A stretch of DNA of 64,000 bases, from assembly GCF_000003815.2 (NCBI RefSeq), contig NC_049982.1, positions 13,483,822 through 13,547,821 of the forward strand. The letters run 5' to 3'. Below, piece after piece: positions 1 to 12,166 of the stretch (its first letter is position 1; each line of letters starts with the position of its first letter). A program made the translations under genes and the position numbers. The notes beneath the pieces were generated by a model. The model was given only the letters and a program-made list of their open reading frames with translations. It did no database searches and had not been told where the DNA came from. This DNA comes from Branchiostoma floridae. Its lineage: Eukaryota; Chordata; Leptocardii; Amphioxiformes; Branchiostomatidae.

Positions 1-3000
1 TCTGCAGCTGAAGAGCTGAAAGCACGCCTTTTCGCTCCAACCTTTGGGAGAACGAAGGGTGGGGTCCCCCTGTGGTTAGTCGAAGGTGGAGAACTGCTCT
101 TCTTGGACCGACGGGCCGTATGTCCTGGCAGCTTGCCTGTCTTCCTGTCTCTCCCTTTCGCCCCTTGACCTCCGCCCTTCAACCCCGAGGCGTTGTCTCT
201 CTTCCCCACTCCGCAGCCCTTCCGGCTCACCCTGCTGCCTGACGCAGCTCCATATCTGTTGCCATGGGAAACTTTGTTGGTGGGTGTGGTGTTGTCGGGT
301 GTGGCACTTTGTTGAGGGCTGTGGAAAGGATCAGAGAGACAGACCGATCAATACCACAGAGTGTCAAATGATAGGTAGACAGTCTAACACATACTGTAAT
401 GCTGAAGGAAACATTAGAAAATCCAAGCAACATGTCCTGTTTGAGATTCCGACTCACCTGGAGGAAGCAGACGATGACTTGCTCCGGCCTTTGCTACTGT
501 TTTTCCCACTGCTTACACTAGAGCCCTCGGGCTTAGCACACCAGGTGGGGGCAGCAGCAACAGGAACAGGCTCTGCTGTGTCACCCAGGGCAGGAAAGGC
601 CTCGTAATACCTACATGCACACATAACACATAATGTTGAAATAGATGTAAATCACACAGACAACATGGTCAGAACTACAAACGCAAAGTTCAGAGTCTTA
701 TCAACAAACATAAATGTTGCAATACATGTAAAGGTTGTCTTTTTCACAGTACAAGACAGTAAAATTACCACCTAAAATTCAATCTTCCAGTCAGCAGGAA
801 CTGTTGGATTTTGGGTTCTCACCTCAGGGGCTACTGTACAAGTACTGTACAAGTTGAGGAGATAAACTGTAAGTAGGACGGTTACCTCTGAGCCTGGTCC
901 TCAGGGGAAGTGGAGTTCTCTCCCTCCTCCACTGCAGGGCTCACGTTCTCCTTCTCCCCATCAGGCTGGGCTTCTGGAGACACACAGGGAACAGCTTCAG
1001 TCAGTAATATGTAAACTCTGCTATACATGTACATGTACATGTTGCAAGAAGGCCTAGGAAAAACAATTGTGTTTTCTGTTGCAGTTCAGAAAAAATTAGT
1101 GACAGTAGATCATATGGATCTTTTTTCTTGTAATTCATTTTAGGCTGGCCAAAACAATAGTAAAACATATTATAATAGAGCTGAACAAAGTAAAATTTCA
1201 GTGAAATGCATGAGGACACTTGTCTTTCAATGTCAAACTTTAATTTTGGGCATAATGGTTGCATTTATCCCTATTAGATCGGACAAGCAGTGTTTCCACT
1301 TCAATAGGAAACAGGCTGAATAAAAATTCTGCAAGCTATGTGACTCCACTGCCCAACCCCCAAAAAAGTCTAGGGAAGGTAGGGAAACAGGAAACACAAC
1401 ATTTTCTTAGGCCTAACAATAACATTTCAAATTTCAAGCTCTATTCTCTCTTCAATACTTACGTACCTATTAAAGCTGCAAATTAATTTTTAAATGCTGA
1501 ACCTTACCAACAAAACCTTTGCTCTTCCAGTGACATGTTGTGGAAAACTTGTTGACTGCCTTCATACACTGCTAGTGGCATAGCCCTTTAGCCAATTCTA
1601 TCTACCGGTATTGTCACTGCCCTCATTCTATTTGTAGACTTAAAGCAGGTGTCACATGCAACTGCAACAGCAAACACATGACTGCCCTAAATACGTCAGA
1701 GCTGGCATTCTGCCCCAGTAACACAGCTTGAAAGCTGTTACACGTACATGTATATCATAGGATCTACGATTCTTTCACTTCTATTAAAATATATGACTGT
1801 TAGCAAGAAGCCAAAAGACCGCATGCGCCCTCCTTGAGCCATGCCAACAGTACGTCCATAAGAGAAAAGCACTGCCACAATTAGCTTGACATGCTGGGAC
1901 TTGCAAGCCCTAATGTGACATGTATGCATTGTTTTAGGCGTCCACGTACAAAACACACAGAGCATTTATGGCTTATCGTGCGTCGTCATGTGTCTCATGT
2001 AACGTACAACAACATCTGTGACCTCGATGGTGACAATCTGCTATAATGTATCACCTACAGAGACGTCAGAACTACTACGCAGATGCAAAATCAACAGTGC
2101 ACTGAGCTTTGGCAGTGACATGGGTTCGTAAGAAATGACAACACATACAGCTCACTCTTGCTCATGCCTCGCCTGAAGAAGAAAATTTTTGCCACGAACA
2201 TTCAAATAACCTGTAGACGCTTAGATAAACATGTGAATTACAATTACAGCAATGTAATCATGCTCAAGTTATGATACATTTGTCATTTTAATTTGATTAA
2301 TTATATGGATGACATTGGGAACCCAGACTGATGTGATCGTGAGAGTACAACTACAAGAAAAAAGTTTGGCCAATTAAAAAGTTGCCTTCATTTTCTTTTT
2401 AGTTAGGAGATTTAACAAAAAGTGGTCAGGAAGGCTCAACGTATGACTTAATATATATATACTGAACAATAGAGTCTCTATTTTTGTTCTTTCACACCTT
2501 CTTCATTGACTTTAGGACTGACTTTTGCATTCTTTGACATTAGTAGCAATTTTCCAATATTTTCTTGGGCAATTTGCAACTAATTTTCAGCTGCTTTGTA
2601 CATTTACAGTATGGTTAAAACTTTGTTGCTGTGGAAATGGCCAAAAATTGATGTACGCTGATGTCATACATATGATGAACTTTCTAGATCATTTGTACAA
2701 ATTGAGAACTCCCAGATCGGATTACAAACTAGACATCTTTTTCCTGGCATACATCTTATAAAATAAGCTGAAACTACTCCTTTGTGACTTTACATCATGT
2801 TTTGGCAAACCTCCAGTCCATGTGAGGCACTGGTACATTGTTTGTGAAGATCATGGCAAAAATATGGGAATTTTATCCTTGTCTGTCCTTGTGCATGTAT
2901 TTTCTGCACTTGCCAATTCATTGAAAGAATGAATGTTGGTTTTATAAAGATCTTGAAAAAAACATCATATTACCATGCATATCTTTTGGGGTTTTAGGTT

Positions 3001-6000
3001 TTGACAGTTTCATTGACAATTTGTGTTATAGTTGAATGGGAAATTTAAAACAATATGTATAACACAAAATGGAAAATACCAGTAAATACTAGTACATCTT
3101 CTGCATTACATCTGCTTCAAAATAATCTGAAATTTTGAATTACTTATTCAATTCATTATCATATATTATCACCACCTTCCTTTTTCACTTCGAATCTAAA
3201 GGACACTGAGCCATTCAGGTACCCACTGTAATTCAGGATTCAGCCATTCCAAGACAGCCCCCAAAATATTCTGATCTCAGAAAAGGATAGACTACCAGAA
3301 CAACAGGTTGTACAACATATCCCTGTCTCTCATCAGGTAGAAAATTATCAGGCCAAGGAAAAAAACAGTTACTCTGTATCTACAAAATTGGTATAATCAC
3401 CCTTCGGCGTAGCACACCAGCATTTTTTTCAGGGCCATTGTAAGTTAACCTTTCTTCAACTCCAAACAGTACAAATAATCCACAGGTAAAAAATATGTTC
3501 CACATGACATCAAATACAGTCATCATTGTTTTTCATCGTGATCATTCTAATTCAAGGCACAGTTATCAAGTATAGCCTGATCAGTAGATTCTGTTGGTGC
3601 AATGAAAAGAAAACTTGTCCTTACCCTTCTGTGCTTGCAGCTCCTTCAAACGATAGCAGAGCTCTTCCACAAGGCTCTCTATCCCAGCATCCTGAAGAAA
3701 CATAGTGTTACAGTTTTGGTCAGGTAATGTGGTGAAACCCTCTTAAACTACACAGTACTTCTCCACATAGAAGATGTCTTCTGTTCTACACTCAGGTCAC
3801 CTTGTCCAAATGCCTGCAACCTGCCTGGATAAAAAGATGTCTCTCTGTCCTTCATCTGTTAATTGGCATTTAGCATGTCCTTGGTTTGATGAGGCCATGG
3901 CCAGTAAACATGTTGATCCATTTGTAGGGACAGCCCAAAACAAATGAAGACACCAACATAAACAAACAGCAGTGCCACCATCAAAACATGCCCCTGGACA
4001 TCATCGTAGAAACCTGAAAAGAACAGTGTCTTATGAGTTAAGTTTGAGCTACATATATCTTATATGTTGTCTTAGCAACCATAATAACATATGGTATGTG
4101 CATTTTAGAAAGACCATATGAGCCTGAGGCTACTTTTTGGGCTGTCTCACAAGTAGGTTACCGGGGGTAGGATGAAAAATACATTGTCCCTGTCTACTTT
4201 GTCCTTGATATATATCTCTGACTTGAAAAGGGCAAGAAGACTTGATTTTTGGATTATTATTTCAATTTGATGATTTGACCTTTTATATATTTGATCGTTA
4301 GTTACTTATAAGTTGTATAACCTGCATAATTCATGCCCATGAATGATTTCATTCAAATTCCTATTTTTGTCATGTATCAGTCATGTTATTCATGTAATAT
4401 GTACCATTTTGTTGCCTTAATGTTTTTCTGTGTGCTTTGGATTTGGCTATCAACATGTTTTGATGATAGGACTACCCAGAAGTCTGGAAGATCAAATAAA
4501 TAAATAGATACAACACAACACTAGTTGACAAGTCAGTCAATGTTTCAACCTTTAGAAATGTTTTCAACTGCATCTTATTGATTTCAAGTTGCAAGTTTCA
4601 AAAGCAAAAACTACAGATTTTAAATTAAATTTTAAGCTTATTGTAATGCATGTTTTGACTCAACTATCAATTTCATTTGAGGAATCATACCATGATGCAT
4701 CAGATATTGCATACATGTATTGTATCAGGTAACTTTACATTCAAATATACACTGTAACATGAACATGTGTATCACAATGTGAGTCACCTACATGTATGGA
4801 CTATGGTATCATCATCATTATCAGGAGTTCTGCATCTATTTCACATCCTAAGATACACTACACCATAAGAGCAACGTTTCCATGATCTCATGACAAACAT
4901 TCATCATCAATATCAACCCATAATAATGAGGGAAATCTATTTTGTTCACACCATTGCTCAACAGATACAATATTGAAAGCTTGTCCACATGCCAACTGCT
5001 CCTGCTCCTAAGTTGGTGGTGTCTGCCCTAGTAATTGGGAAGTCAGACATTATTCAGTGAAGCACAACTTCTGGCAAGTGGAAAACCCATTGAATGTTAT
5101 GTTCTGCCAGTGACTTCTGCCTCTTAATAACTCTAAAACAGTCATTGCGGTTTAGCAATTCTTTCATACCAATATAAAAATCATACCTTAAAATCATATC
5201 ATTTTCATATGGCCTCCTTTGATCAGTAATGACCATGGTAAAATTCTACTAGCAGCTCTTCAGCTTTGGCTATGGCTAAACAGTGATATGCAAGAATGAC
5301 AGTCTCTGCCACCAAGGATAGACCACATCTGTAGGCTGACTCAGGTCTGTAGTGGCAAATAGAGGACTATATCTAAACAGAACTTCAATCCTATTTATAA
5401 TACATACTAATATTTGTATTCATAATCATATCCAGCTGTAAAAGTGCATCAATACCATTTCAGTATCATCATTCTGGTTCAATAATAAACATTAATGTCA
5501 GTCACTATGTTCAGTTATCATGATTCATATCTCAATCATCATCACAGTAGTCTGTTTATCTGTCTACAAACACAAAACAGTCAGGAAAAATTTATGTCTC
5601 TTGAAACATGACCCAAAAAATTACTGCCATCATCTTCTAGGAATAATGATTTACTAGAAACCATGTGTCTGCTTGCAGACTTCCATTATTTTGTGAGTGG
5701 AATATCTGAATGGGACAGGCTTAAATCATCTTCTAAGATGCTAGAGTAAATTATGATTCATGGTATTCAGAGCTGGCATTTTGGAAAAGGAAGACCCATA
5801 CAAAAGACTACACAGGCAAGAGAATGAAATCATCCTCCGCCACGTTTTGCTGCATGTGGCATGTGCATTGGTATGCTGGAAATGTCTGCTCAGCAGCCAC
5901 CAAAATGATCCCTGATTACCCCCATGTTCACTACACTGAAATATGGCTCAAAACCATTTGGTCCCATACTGGATAACACCTTCTTATATTCATGCACACC

Positions 6001-9000
6001 ACTTGCATTAATCCTGAATGACCAATTAACCAGCACAGCAGCCTAATGACCCTACGTTCTATTGTAAATGAAGATGGTTTCCAGACAACTGACATTTAGC
6101 CCAATACAAATCTNNNNNNNNNNNNNNNNNNNNNNNNNNNNNNNNNNNNNNNNNNNNNNNNNNNNNNNNNNNNNNNNNNNNNNNNNNNNNNNNNNNNNNN
6201 NNNNNNNNNNNNNNNNNNCAGACAACAAGCCCCATCTTACCATCTTATGTGTCTGCGACAGAGAGGGAATATTATTTACCGGAACCCCGCTTTTCGGCTG
6301 GCCACTTCATTTGGCAATCAATCAGTGATGACACTGGGGAGGGAAACCGGCGTGCTTGTGCTCATGCGCCCAGGGCCAACCCCGCTTGGGGCCCACCCCT
6401 GATCACCACTATTGCTAAACCAACAACCACAGGTAGAATAGCTAGGGGGCATGATCTGATAAGGTGCCTCAGATCCAGACTTTCCCACAATGTATACACC
6501 ATACAAAATGAACATTCCCTAATGCTTAGGAAGAGGGAACATTTATCATCTTGACAAGAGGAATAGAGGTATAACATCCACTACTGGTCCTGAATAAGAA
6601 TGAGACCTAGACATGCATATGAGGTTGCAACAGCGGAGGCTGTGTGATGGAATTCAGGGCCCCCTAACCCAGCCCCAGCCTGGTAATTTAATCCAAAGCT
6701 GACAAACCCTTCTCAGCTGTTACTATTGCGGCATGGCCATTTTTGGAGCAGGCTCTGACTCCCAGCGCGATAAAGAGATGATTAGCATACTATCTAAATA
6801 CAACTGTAAAATGCTACATAATAATTGGCAATCCTTTATCCTTAACAAGTTACATACTTGATACCGAAAAGACATTATTTTTTACTGTGGCTTGATTGCA
6901 ACATCGTTGTTGCATACAAAAGCATTGTCCCTCAAAACAACAACAGATATATATATATATAAAGACAGACAAACAAACACTGACATCTACCACACCCTTT
7001 TGTTTTCAATGGTACCCACCCAATACATGATGGGATAGCAATATAAATGATGGCGCCATTGTTATAATGGCAGTGAGTGCCAATGCATTGTATGTGATAC
7101 ATGTGATGCCTATAGTGTGCAACAAGTATATGCAATTTGTTTTCATACATGTATTGTGTATAGATACCCTTACAACTGTTTATATTGTGGTTATGTAAGC
7201 TAACACATGCATTGTTTGCTTTAGGTGTCATATGCTTCAGGTCTTTAATTTGATGGTAAGAGCCACCTCCATACAGTCACTAGAGTCTGTCATAATTATG
7301 TACATTACACTGCAAACACTAATGACTCTACAACAATCAATTATCTAATTAAACTTTGTGAAGAATCAGGTAATCATTTTTGCTTTATGTACACCCTCCG
7401 TGTGCTAGTGTGGAATTGACAACCTAAACCATAGATGCAGGAATGTAACTGTTACAATGTTAGCATTAGTGATTTTATATCTCTGTCATGTCACGGCAGA
7501 CGCCTCTAAGTCACAAAGTGCCCTATCGATTTGAATTAGTCTGCAGGACTTGATACTTCTGAGTTCAGATTAGGTCATCATTTTAACAATTTGTTGACAA
7601 GATAAATCCCTCCAATGGTGTTACCCTGCATCATGCTATCATAAGTATATAGAACATCACTTCAGTGTTTTACAATATTTTCATCCAGCTATCTGAAAAT
7701 TTCGTAAAGCTTTTACGAACACTTGCTTCAACAGGGTTTGTAATATAGTCCACAAAAAACCAAGAATACAACCAAGACAAGCACAAGTGGTTTCACACAG
7801 ATTTGTTCACCTGGCCACAAGCAACATGGAATATTACTTACTATACTGATCTACTAGTAAATATGTTAACATAGGTGCTTTGTAATAACATTGCATAGTC
7901 TTGGTTGTTATGTACGTTAGCATGTTACCTACCATTTGTATATTCTTTACCTACCTAGAAAATCTTGAGTGAGATTGTTCTCTTGTGTGAGTTTAGACTT
8001 GGGCAGTTGGCTGTTTCAAATGCAACAGGAGTCAGGCTACCGATCTGCTGTCATGCTTTACAGTCTGGACTGTATGGAGATGATGCCAACAAACCAGCAC
8101 TTTATAACCAGCTCAGACGGCAGTGACGTACATTGCAGGCAACTAACCTGATGTATGAAATCCGCATCATGCACACGAGAATATTCCCACCTGAATGGGT
8201 GTAATTCTTACGTAGACAATACCAAATATGGAGAAGCTTGTCTATTTGTTGGCCTTCCTCAGCTTGCAAAATGTATCTAGCCCATGTATCAAATTGGCAA
8301 AAGGCTTTACGTAATATGTAGGACCTAAAATACATCTGGCCTTGATTTACAATTGTCAATTCACAATCTCAGACCATATATGGATGAGGAGATATGATAT
8401 CACTTCTAACACTAGTAACAGGTAGATTTCCACTTGGCAGGGACTCAGTTGCATTGTGCACACCACAAAAATAATGTCTGGTGGTGGGTACAGTGTGTAC
8501 AAAATATCATGATCCAAGTATTCATGCAGATTCTGAACCTGATAGAGAAGGATGTTGGAATTCATCACAAATCCATGTGCAAGAAGGTGGATAAATACAT
8601 TTTCTGCCACAGGCCATCACAGTGACGCTTGATGNNNNNNNNNNNNNNNNNNNNNNNNNNNNNNNNNNNNNNNNNNNNNNNNNNNNNNNNNNNNNNNNNN
8701 NNNNNNNNNNNNNNNNNNNNNNNNNNNNNNNNNNNNNNNNNNNNNNNNNNNNNNNNNNNNNNNNNNNNNNNNNNNNNNNNNNNNNNNNNNNNNNNNNNNN
8801 NNNNNNNNNNNNNNNNNNNNNNNNNNNNNNNNNNNNNNNNNNNNNNNNNNNNNNNNNNNNNNNNNNNNNNNNNNNNNNNNNNNNNNNNNNNNNNNNNNNN
8901 NNNNNNNNNNNNNNNNNNNNNNNNNNNNNNNNNNNNNNNNNNNNNNNNNNNNNNNNNNNNNNNNNNNNNNNNNNNNNNNNNNNNNNNNNNNNNNNNNNNN

Positions 9001-12000
9001 NNNNNAGCAGGGACTATCAGTAATACAACTACTGTCATGACTGTGTGACCTTTCTCAAGGTTGTCTCACTCTTGATTTATAGTATGTGCACTCCCGAGGA
9101 CTTATCAGCATTGCAAATGGAACAACTGGCCATAAAGGCAGGTACAAGGGCAGCCACCTTTGGCTTAAAATCAATGAAACCGCATACTGCACACACTGAA
9201 TTTTAATGTCACCCACTGGAGATAATAAGGAGGAGATAAGGTTAAGGACAGAGACATACACAATCATCATGACTCATCTGAAGATATAGCGAAGGATCCA
9301 AAGAAGTGAAATCTTAACAATAACATTGACATAATCTTTGTTTGATAGACGGGTTTCCTCATAATAGAAACCATGCATTAGAAAGAATCAACAAAGATAC
9401 CATTTCATACAAACTTTATATTCCCCATAGTATGTATGGAAAGTAGGGAATTGATATACACATAACTTGAGGGATGAACTATGATTATGAAGGAATTGGT
9501 AGTTGTGCTCATATAGAAATGAAAATGTGGCCTATTTCATGTATGTTTTGTAAGGTTTTGTTAAATAAAACCTCTAAAAGATCTTTTCATTTCTTCTTTG
9601 CCTTTGTCCTGTACAAAATATATTCTCAAAAACTGTTTGTACAAACTTCTGTAGTCTGTCCTGGAGAGTGTGGGCATCTGACATCTGACACCAAGCTACA
9701 ACTGGCTAGATTACAGTTGGGGTCAGGGTCAAGGAAAGGACAAATGCAATGTTACAAAATTGAAGTAAAACCCAAGAGAGGCCTCAGCATAGAAACATGG
9801 GCAAATTCATGTAAACCACAGGTCACAACATCTTATGTGAACCAGAATTCAATCACTGAATAAAGTGTGTATATAACATGGATTAGTAAATGAATTATTA
9901 AGCAGTATCAGATCCATTAATTAACAGCCTTTGGTGAATAAATAACGGTACAGTTCTACAACTATGCACTAGGGGGAGCTTTTCATGTTTGGGTGTTCAA
10001 GCCTGTTTCTAAATCTACCAGTATCCGATACTGGTAGATTTAGAAACAGGCTTGAGTATGATGCAACACCAAGGGGCTGCTTCAAGCAGACAGTTTCTCC
10101 AAGTCCAAGGACACTTTCTCCAACAGATCTAGCTTTTTAAAATTTTATAATGTGATTAACAGTGAAGATTTCTGTCAAATACATGAAAATTGAAGTCTTT
10201 TCATACCATGAATGTAAGGAAATCATTGCAACTTCAATGTGTTGACGTACAATTTAGACGGTCTCAAGTTATCATATCAATCTGTATTATTAGATGGGTT
10301 AATATAAATGCATATCTTACAAAGCTCATCCAAAATATTTCAAATGATTAGAATAGAAAGCCCTACTCCATCAATATTAAAATTGAGTCTAATTTTTGGC
10401 CTGTTGCTGTGCCTGCATAATCTGGGTACAATCAGGGAAGTAGTTCGCTCCCATGTTCGCTTCTGTTACCCGCATGGGTACATTCAAATATTTTGGCTGT
10501 GACATCTGTTAATGAGCAAATTAAAGCATGGGTTCTAGAATGCTCTTTCCATGACGACTGTATATAGTGTATAATAAACATCAGAGCAAACTACTTTCCA
10601 AATGGTACCCAGGCTAGTGCCTGCATGTACTGGTATATACAAACAACATTTGCCCTAAATCTCTGGTGCACACAAGTGGGTCAAACCTGGCAGTATGATC
10701 AGAAGTCTGTTGAATGTTGTACAAGGATGGACAGTGAGCCAACCTGGGCTAATTACAGGGGATGGACCAGGGATGGTTGGGAGAAGGGAACAGCATGAAA
10801 GTTTGTGTGAGTGTCATTTGGAAACTTTTTCTCATCATTCTATTTTCTATCTAAATCATCTGAAAACATTCTTTTTAAATGTCTTTAGTTTCATTCATCT
10901 ATGGCAAAATGCTGTCCAATACTGATGAATTGTCCAAAGCTTTTCATTTTTCCAAAAGCAATGTATATCATTACATGTACGTCTAATGTACAATGTATTG
11001 TTTCTTTAAAAATCCATTTTTTCCACAGGAAAATGCATGTACCAGCACATAGCAACACTTGCAATTTTGCTTCCTGATAGTGCAAGTCACACCACACTAC
11101 AGGCGCGCGTCACGGGCCTCAAATATTGATCAACATTCGTCTGTCATGACTCATGCACAGTATTGAGCACATGACTGCACCTGTCCTGGGCTGCCCAAGA
11201 TCAATACTTTCAATATAACAAAACACCTAGCAATGCAGGAGAATATAAACACCTAATGCTCGTGGTCAAAGAACAAGTTTGAAGAACAATGAGCCACTAT
11301 GAAATTAACCAATGCAAGTTGTTAGTTTATTCAAAGAAAATGTAATTGTTTCATGCATGGAAAGCTATAATGATTGTAATGCTTTGTAGTTAATGATAAA
11401 GGCAGGTCAAACAGCTAAGTCTACATAGCGGCAGTCTTTCCTGATTGTGATAACATTCTGGACATTGTCAGGGGTAACCAGGTCATTGATCTGGAAAAAA
11501 GTAATACACAAGGGCCAAAAGTGGGGCAACAAGTACATTTGTACACGTATACACACAGACATAGAACATACAGATATGAACATTTGGATACATTAACATG
11601 GTTATTGCACTTTGACCTGCTACACATCAGAGTTTCTGTCAAACAAGGACAGACAAGAATTCTCAGCTTCTCAAAGGAATGATTCCAGTCAGCAAACTGT
11701 CAACATTGTCTTTTGCTCTGGAAATACTCAACAGAGCAGTATCTATCATTTGCAAGAGTGCTGTAATTTAAAAATGACCAATTGACTAGTTAAACATTCT
11801 GTCATTTTCATGTCATAAAGAACTCAGGTTACCATGTCCAAGTGCCAACAAATACATCAATTCTCTCACCTGGTCAGACACAGACTGCAGACACTGGACT
11901 GCTGCTGTTTTCTTCAGCTCCTCTTTGTCCACGCGCCCTTTCTTCTTGCCCTTGACCTTCACGTACCCCATCTTCCGCCCGAAGCCGGAGCCCCCGTCGA

Positions 12001-12166
12001 TGTCCACCTCGGCCATCTCGTCCACGTCCTCCTGGAGCAGGATGCTGAGAATGTAGCGCGTGTAGATCATGGCGTCGATCCCGCGCATCTCCAGCTCCTG
12101 CCCCAGCCAGGACTGCACACCGCTCGTCTTCAGGGCCGTCAAGGCCGGCAGGACCATGGTTTTCAT
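1..12166 (-). CDS. KIAA0232: KIAA0232 homologue, 5' half (partial, runs off left edge)
   Basis: Five coding exons on the minus strand, in transcript order: 12166-11870, 3691-3625, 973-886, 610-458 and 231 to beyond base 1. All junctions use GT/AG and keep frame. The first exon carries the family's conserved N-terminal block (SWLGQELEMRGIDAMIYTRY, later KKTAAVQCLQSVSDQ). The second continues as DAGIESLVEELCYRLKELQ and the fourth begins YYEAFPALGD; I recall these blocks in the same order in human KIAA0232. The last visible exon is basic and Ser/Lys-rich, with no recognised domain. The start is either Met at 12166 or Met at 12157; an upstream 5' UTR exon is likely but not identified. Molecular function is not established for this family. 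The identification is strong; the exact start and the 231 acceptor are moderate. Confidence 0.85.
974..3624 (-). other. Intron of the KIAA0232 homologue
   Basis: A 2.65 kb AT-rich intron between the exons at 3691-3625 and 973-886. It holds short AT runs and a tacatgtacatgtacatg tract at about 1025-1041. I see no gene, RNA or recognisable mobile element in it. Confidence 0.7.
6114..6218. other. Assembly gap (105 N)
   Basis: Run of N within the large KIAA0232 intron. The open frames that cross it are artefacts of the N run. Confidence 1.
8635..9005. other. Assembly gap (371 N)
   Basis: Run of N within the large KIAA0232 intron. The apparent open frames over it are meaningless. Confidence 1.
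9997..10055. repeat. 59-bp near-perfect palindrome (29-bp arms, 1-bp spacer)
   Basis: The left arm (9997-10025) and right arm (10027-10055) are exact reverse complements around a single C. The arm core reads agcctgtttctaaatctacc. A diverged copy of one arm lies near 25733 (agcctgttcctaaatctcca), so the arm belongs to a dispersed repeat. Such a palindrome could form a cruciform. It may be a transposon end in inverted array or a local assembly artefact. Confidence 0.85.
11870..12166 (-). CDS. KIAA0232: First coding exon of the KIAA0232 homologue, conserved domain
   Basis: This 297-base exon encodes about 99 residues. It has the Trp-Leu-Gly-Gln-Glu helix, the GIDAMIYTRY motif, an acidic stretch with QEDVDEMAEVD, a basic Lys/Gly segment and the AAVQCLQS helix. 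It ends in phase 0 at a CAG/GTGAGA donor. GC content is clearly higher than in the flanking AT-rich introns. The open frame continues upstream to a Met at 12295, but that extension (Trp/Arg/Cys-rich) does not resemble the family, so I prefer 12166 or 12157. The next exon that keeps both family similarity and frame is 8.2 kb away at 3691. Confidence 0.85.

Larger units (their letters stand above)
3692..11869 (-). other. Large intron of the KIAA0232 homologue
   Basis: An 8.2 kb AT-rich stretch between two coding exons that join in frame. It holds two assembly gaps, a 59-bp palindrome at 9997-10055 and part of a dispersed repeat near 5265. I see no exon with coding character apart from a weak, rejected candidate at 11430-11487. 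Most open frames here are short and lack codon structure. Confidence 0.7.

Noticed and set aside
86-607. 173-codon plus-strand open frame
   Set aside because: Antisense to the KIAA0232 exons at 458-610 and 1-231; no domain.
8565-9048. Open frames across the N runs (also 6052-6328 and 61489-61698)
   Set aside because: Created by the N stretches of the assembly gaps.
11421-11495. Possible extra KIAA0232 exon (minus) reading INDLVTPDNVQNVITIRK
   Set aside because: It has a good acceptor and phase-0 start but no convincing donor and reaches a stop. Direct joining of 11870 to 3691 reproduces the family sequence.
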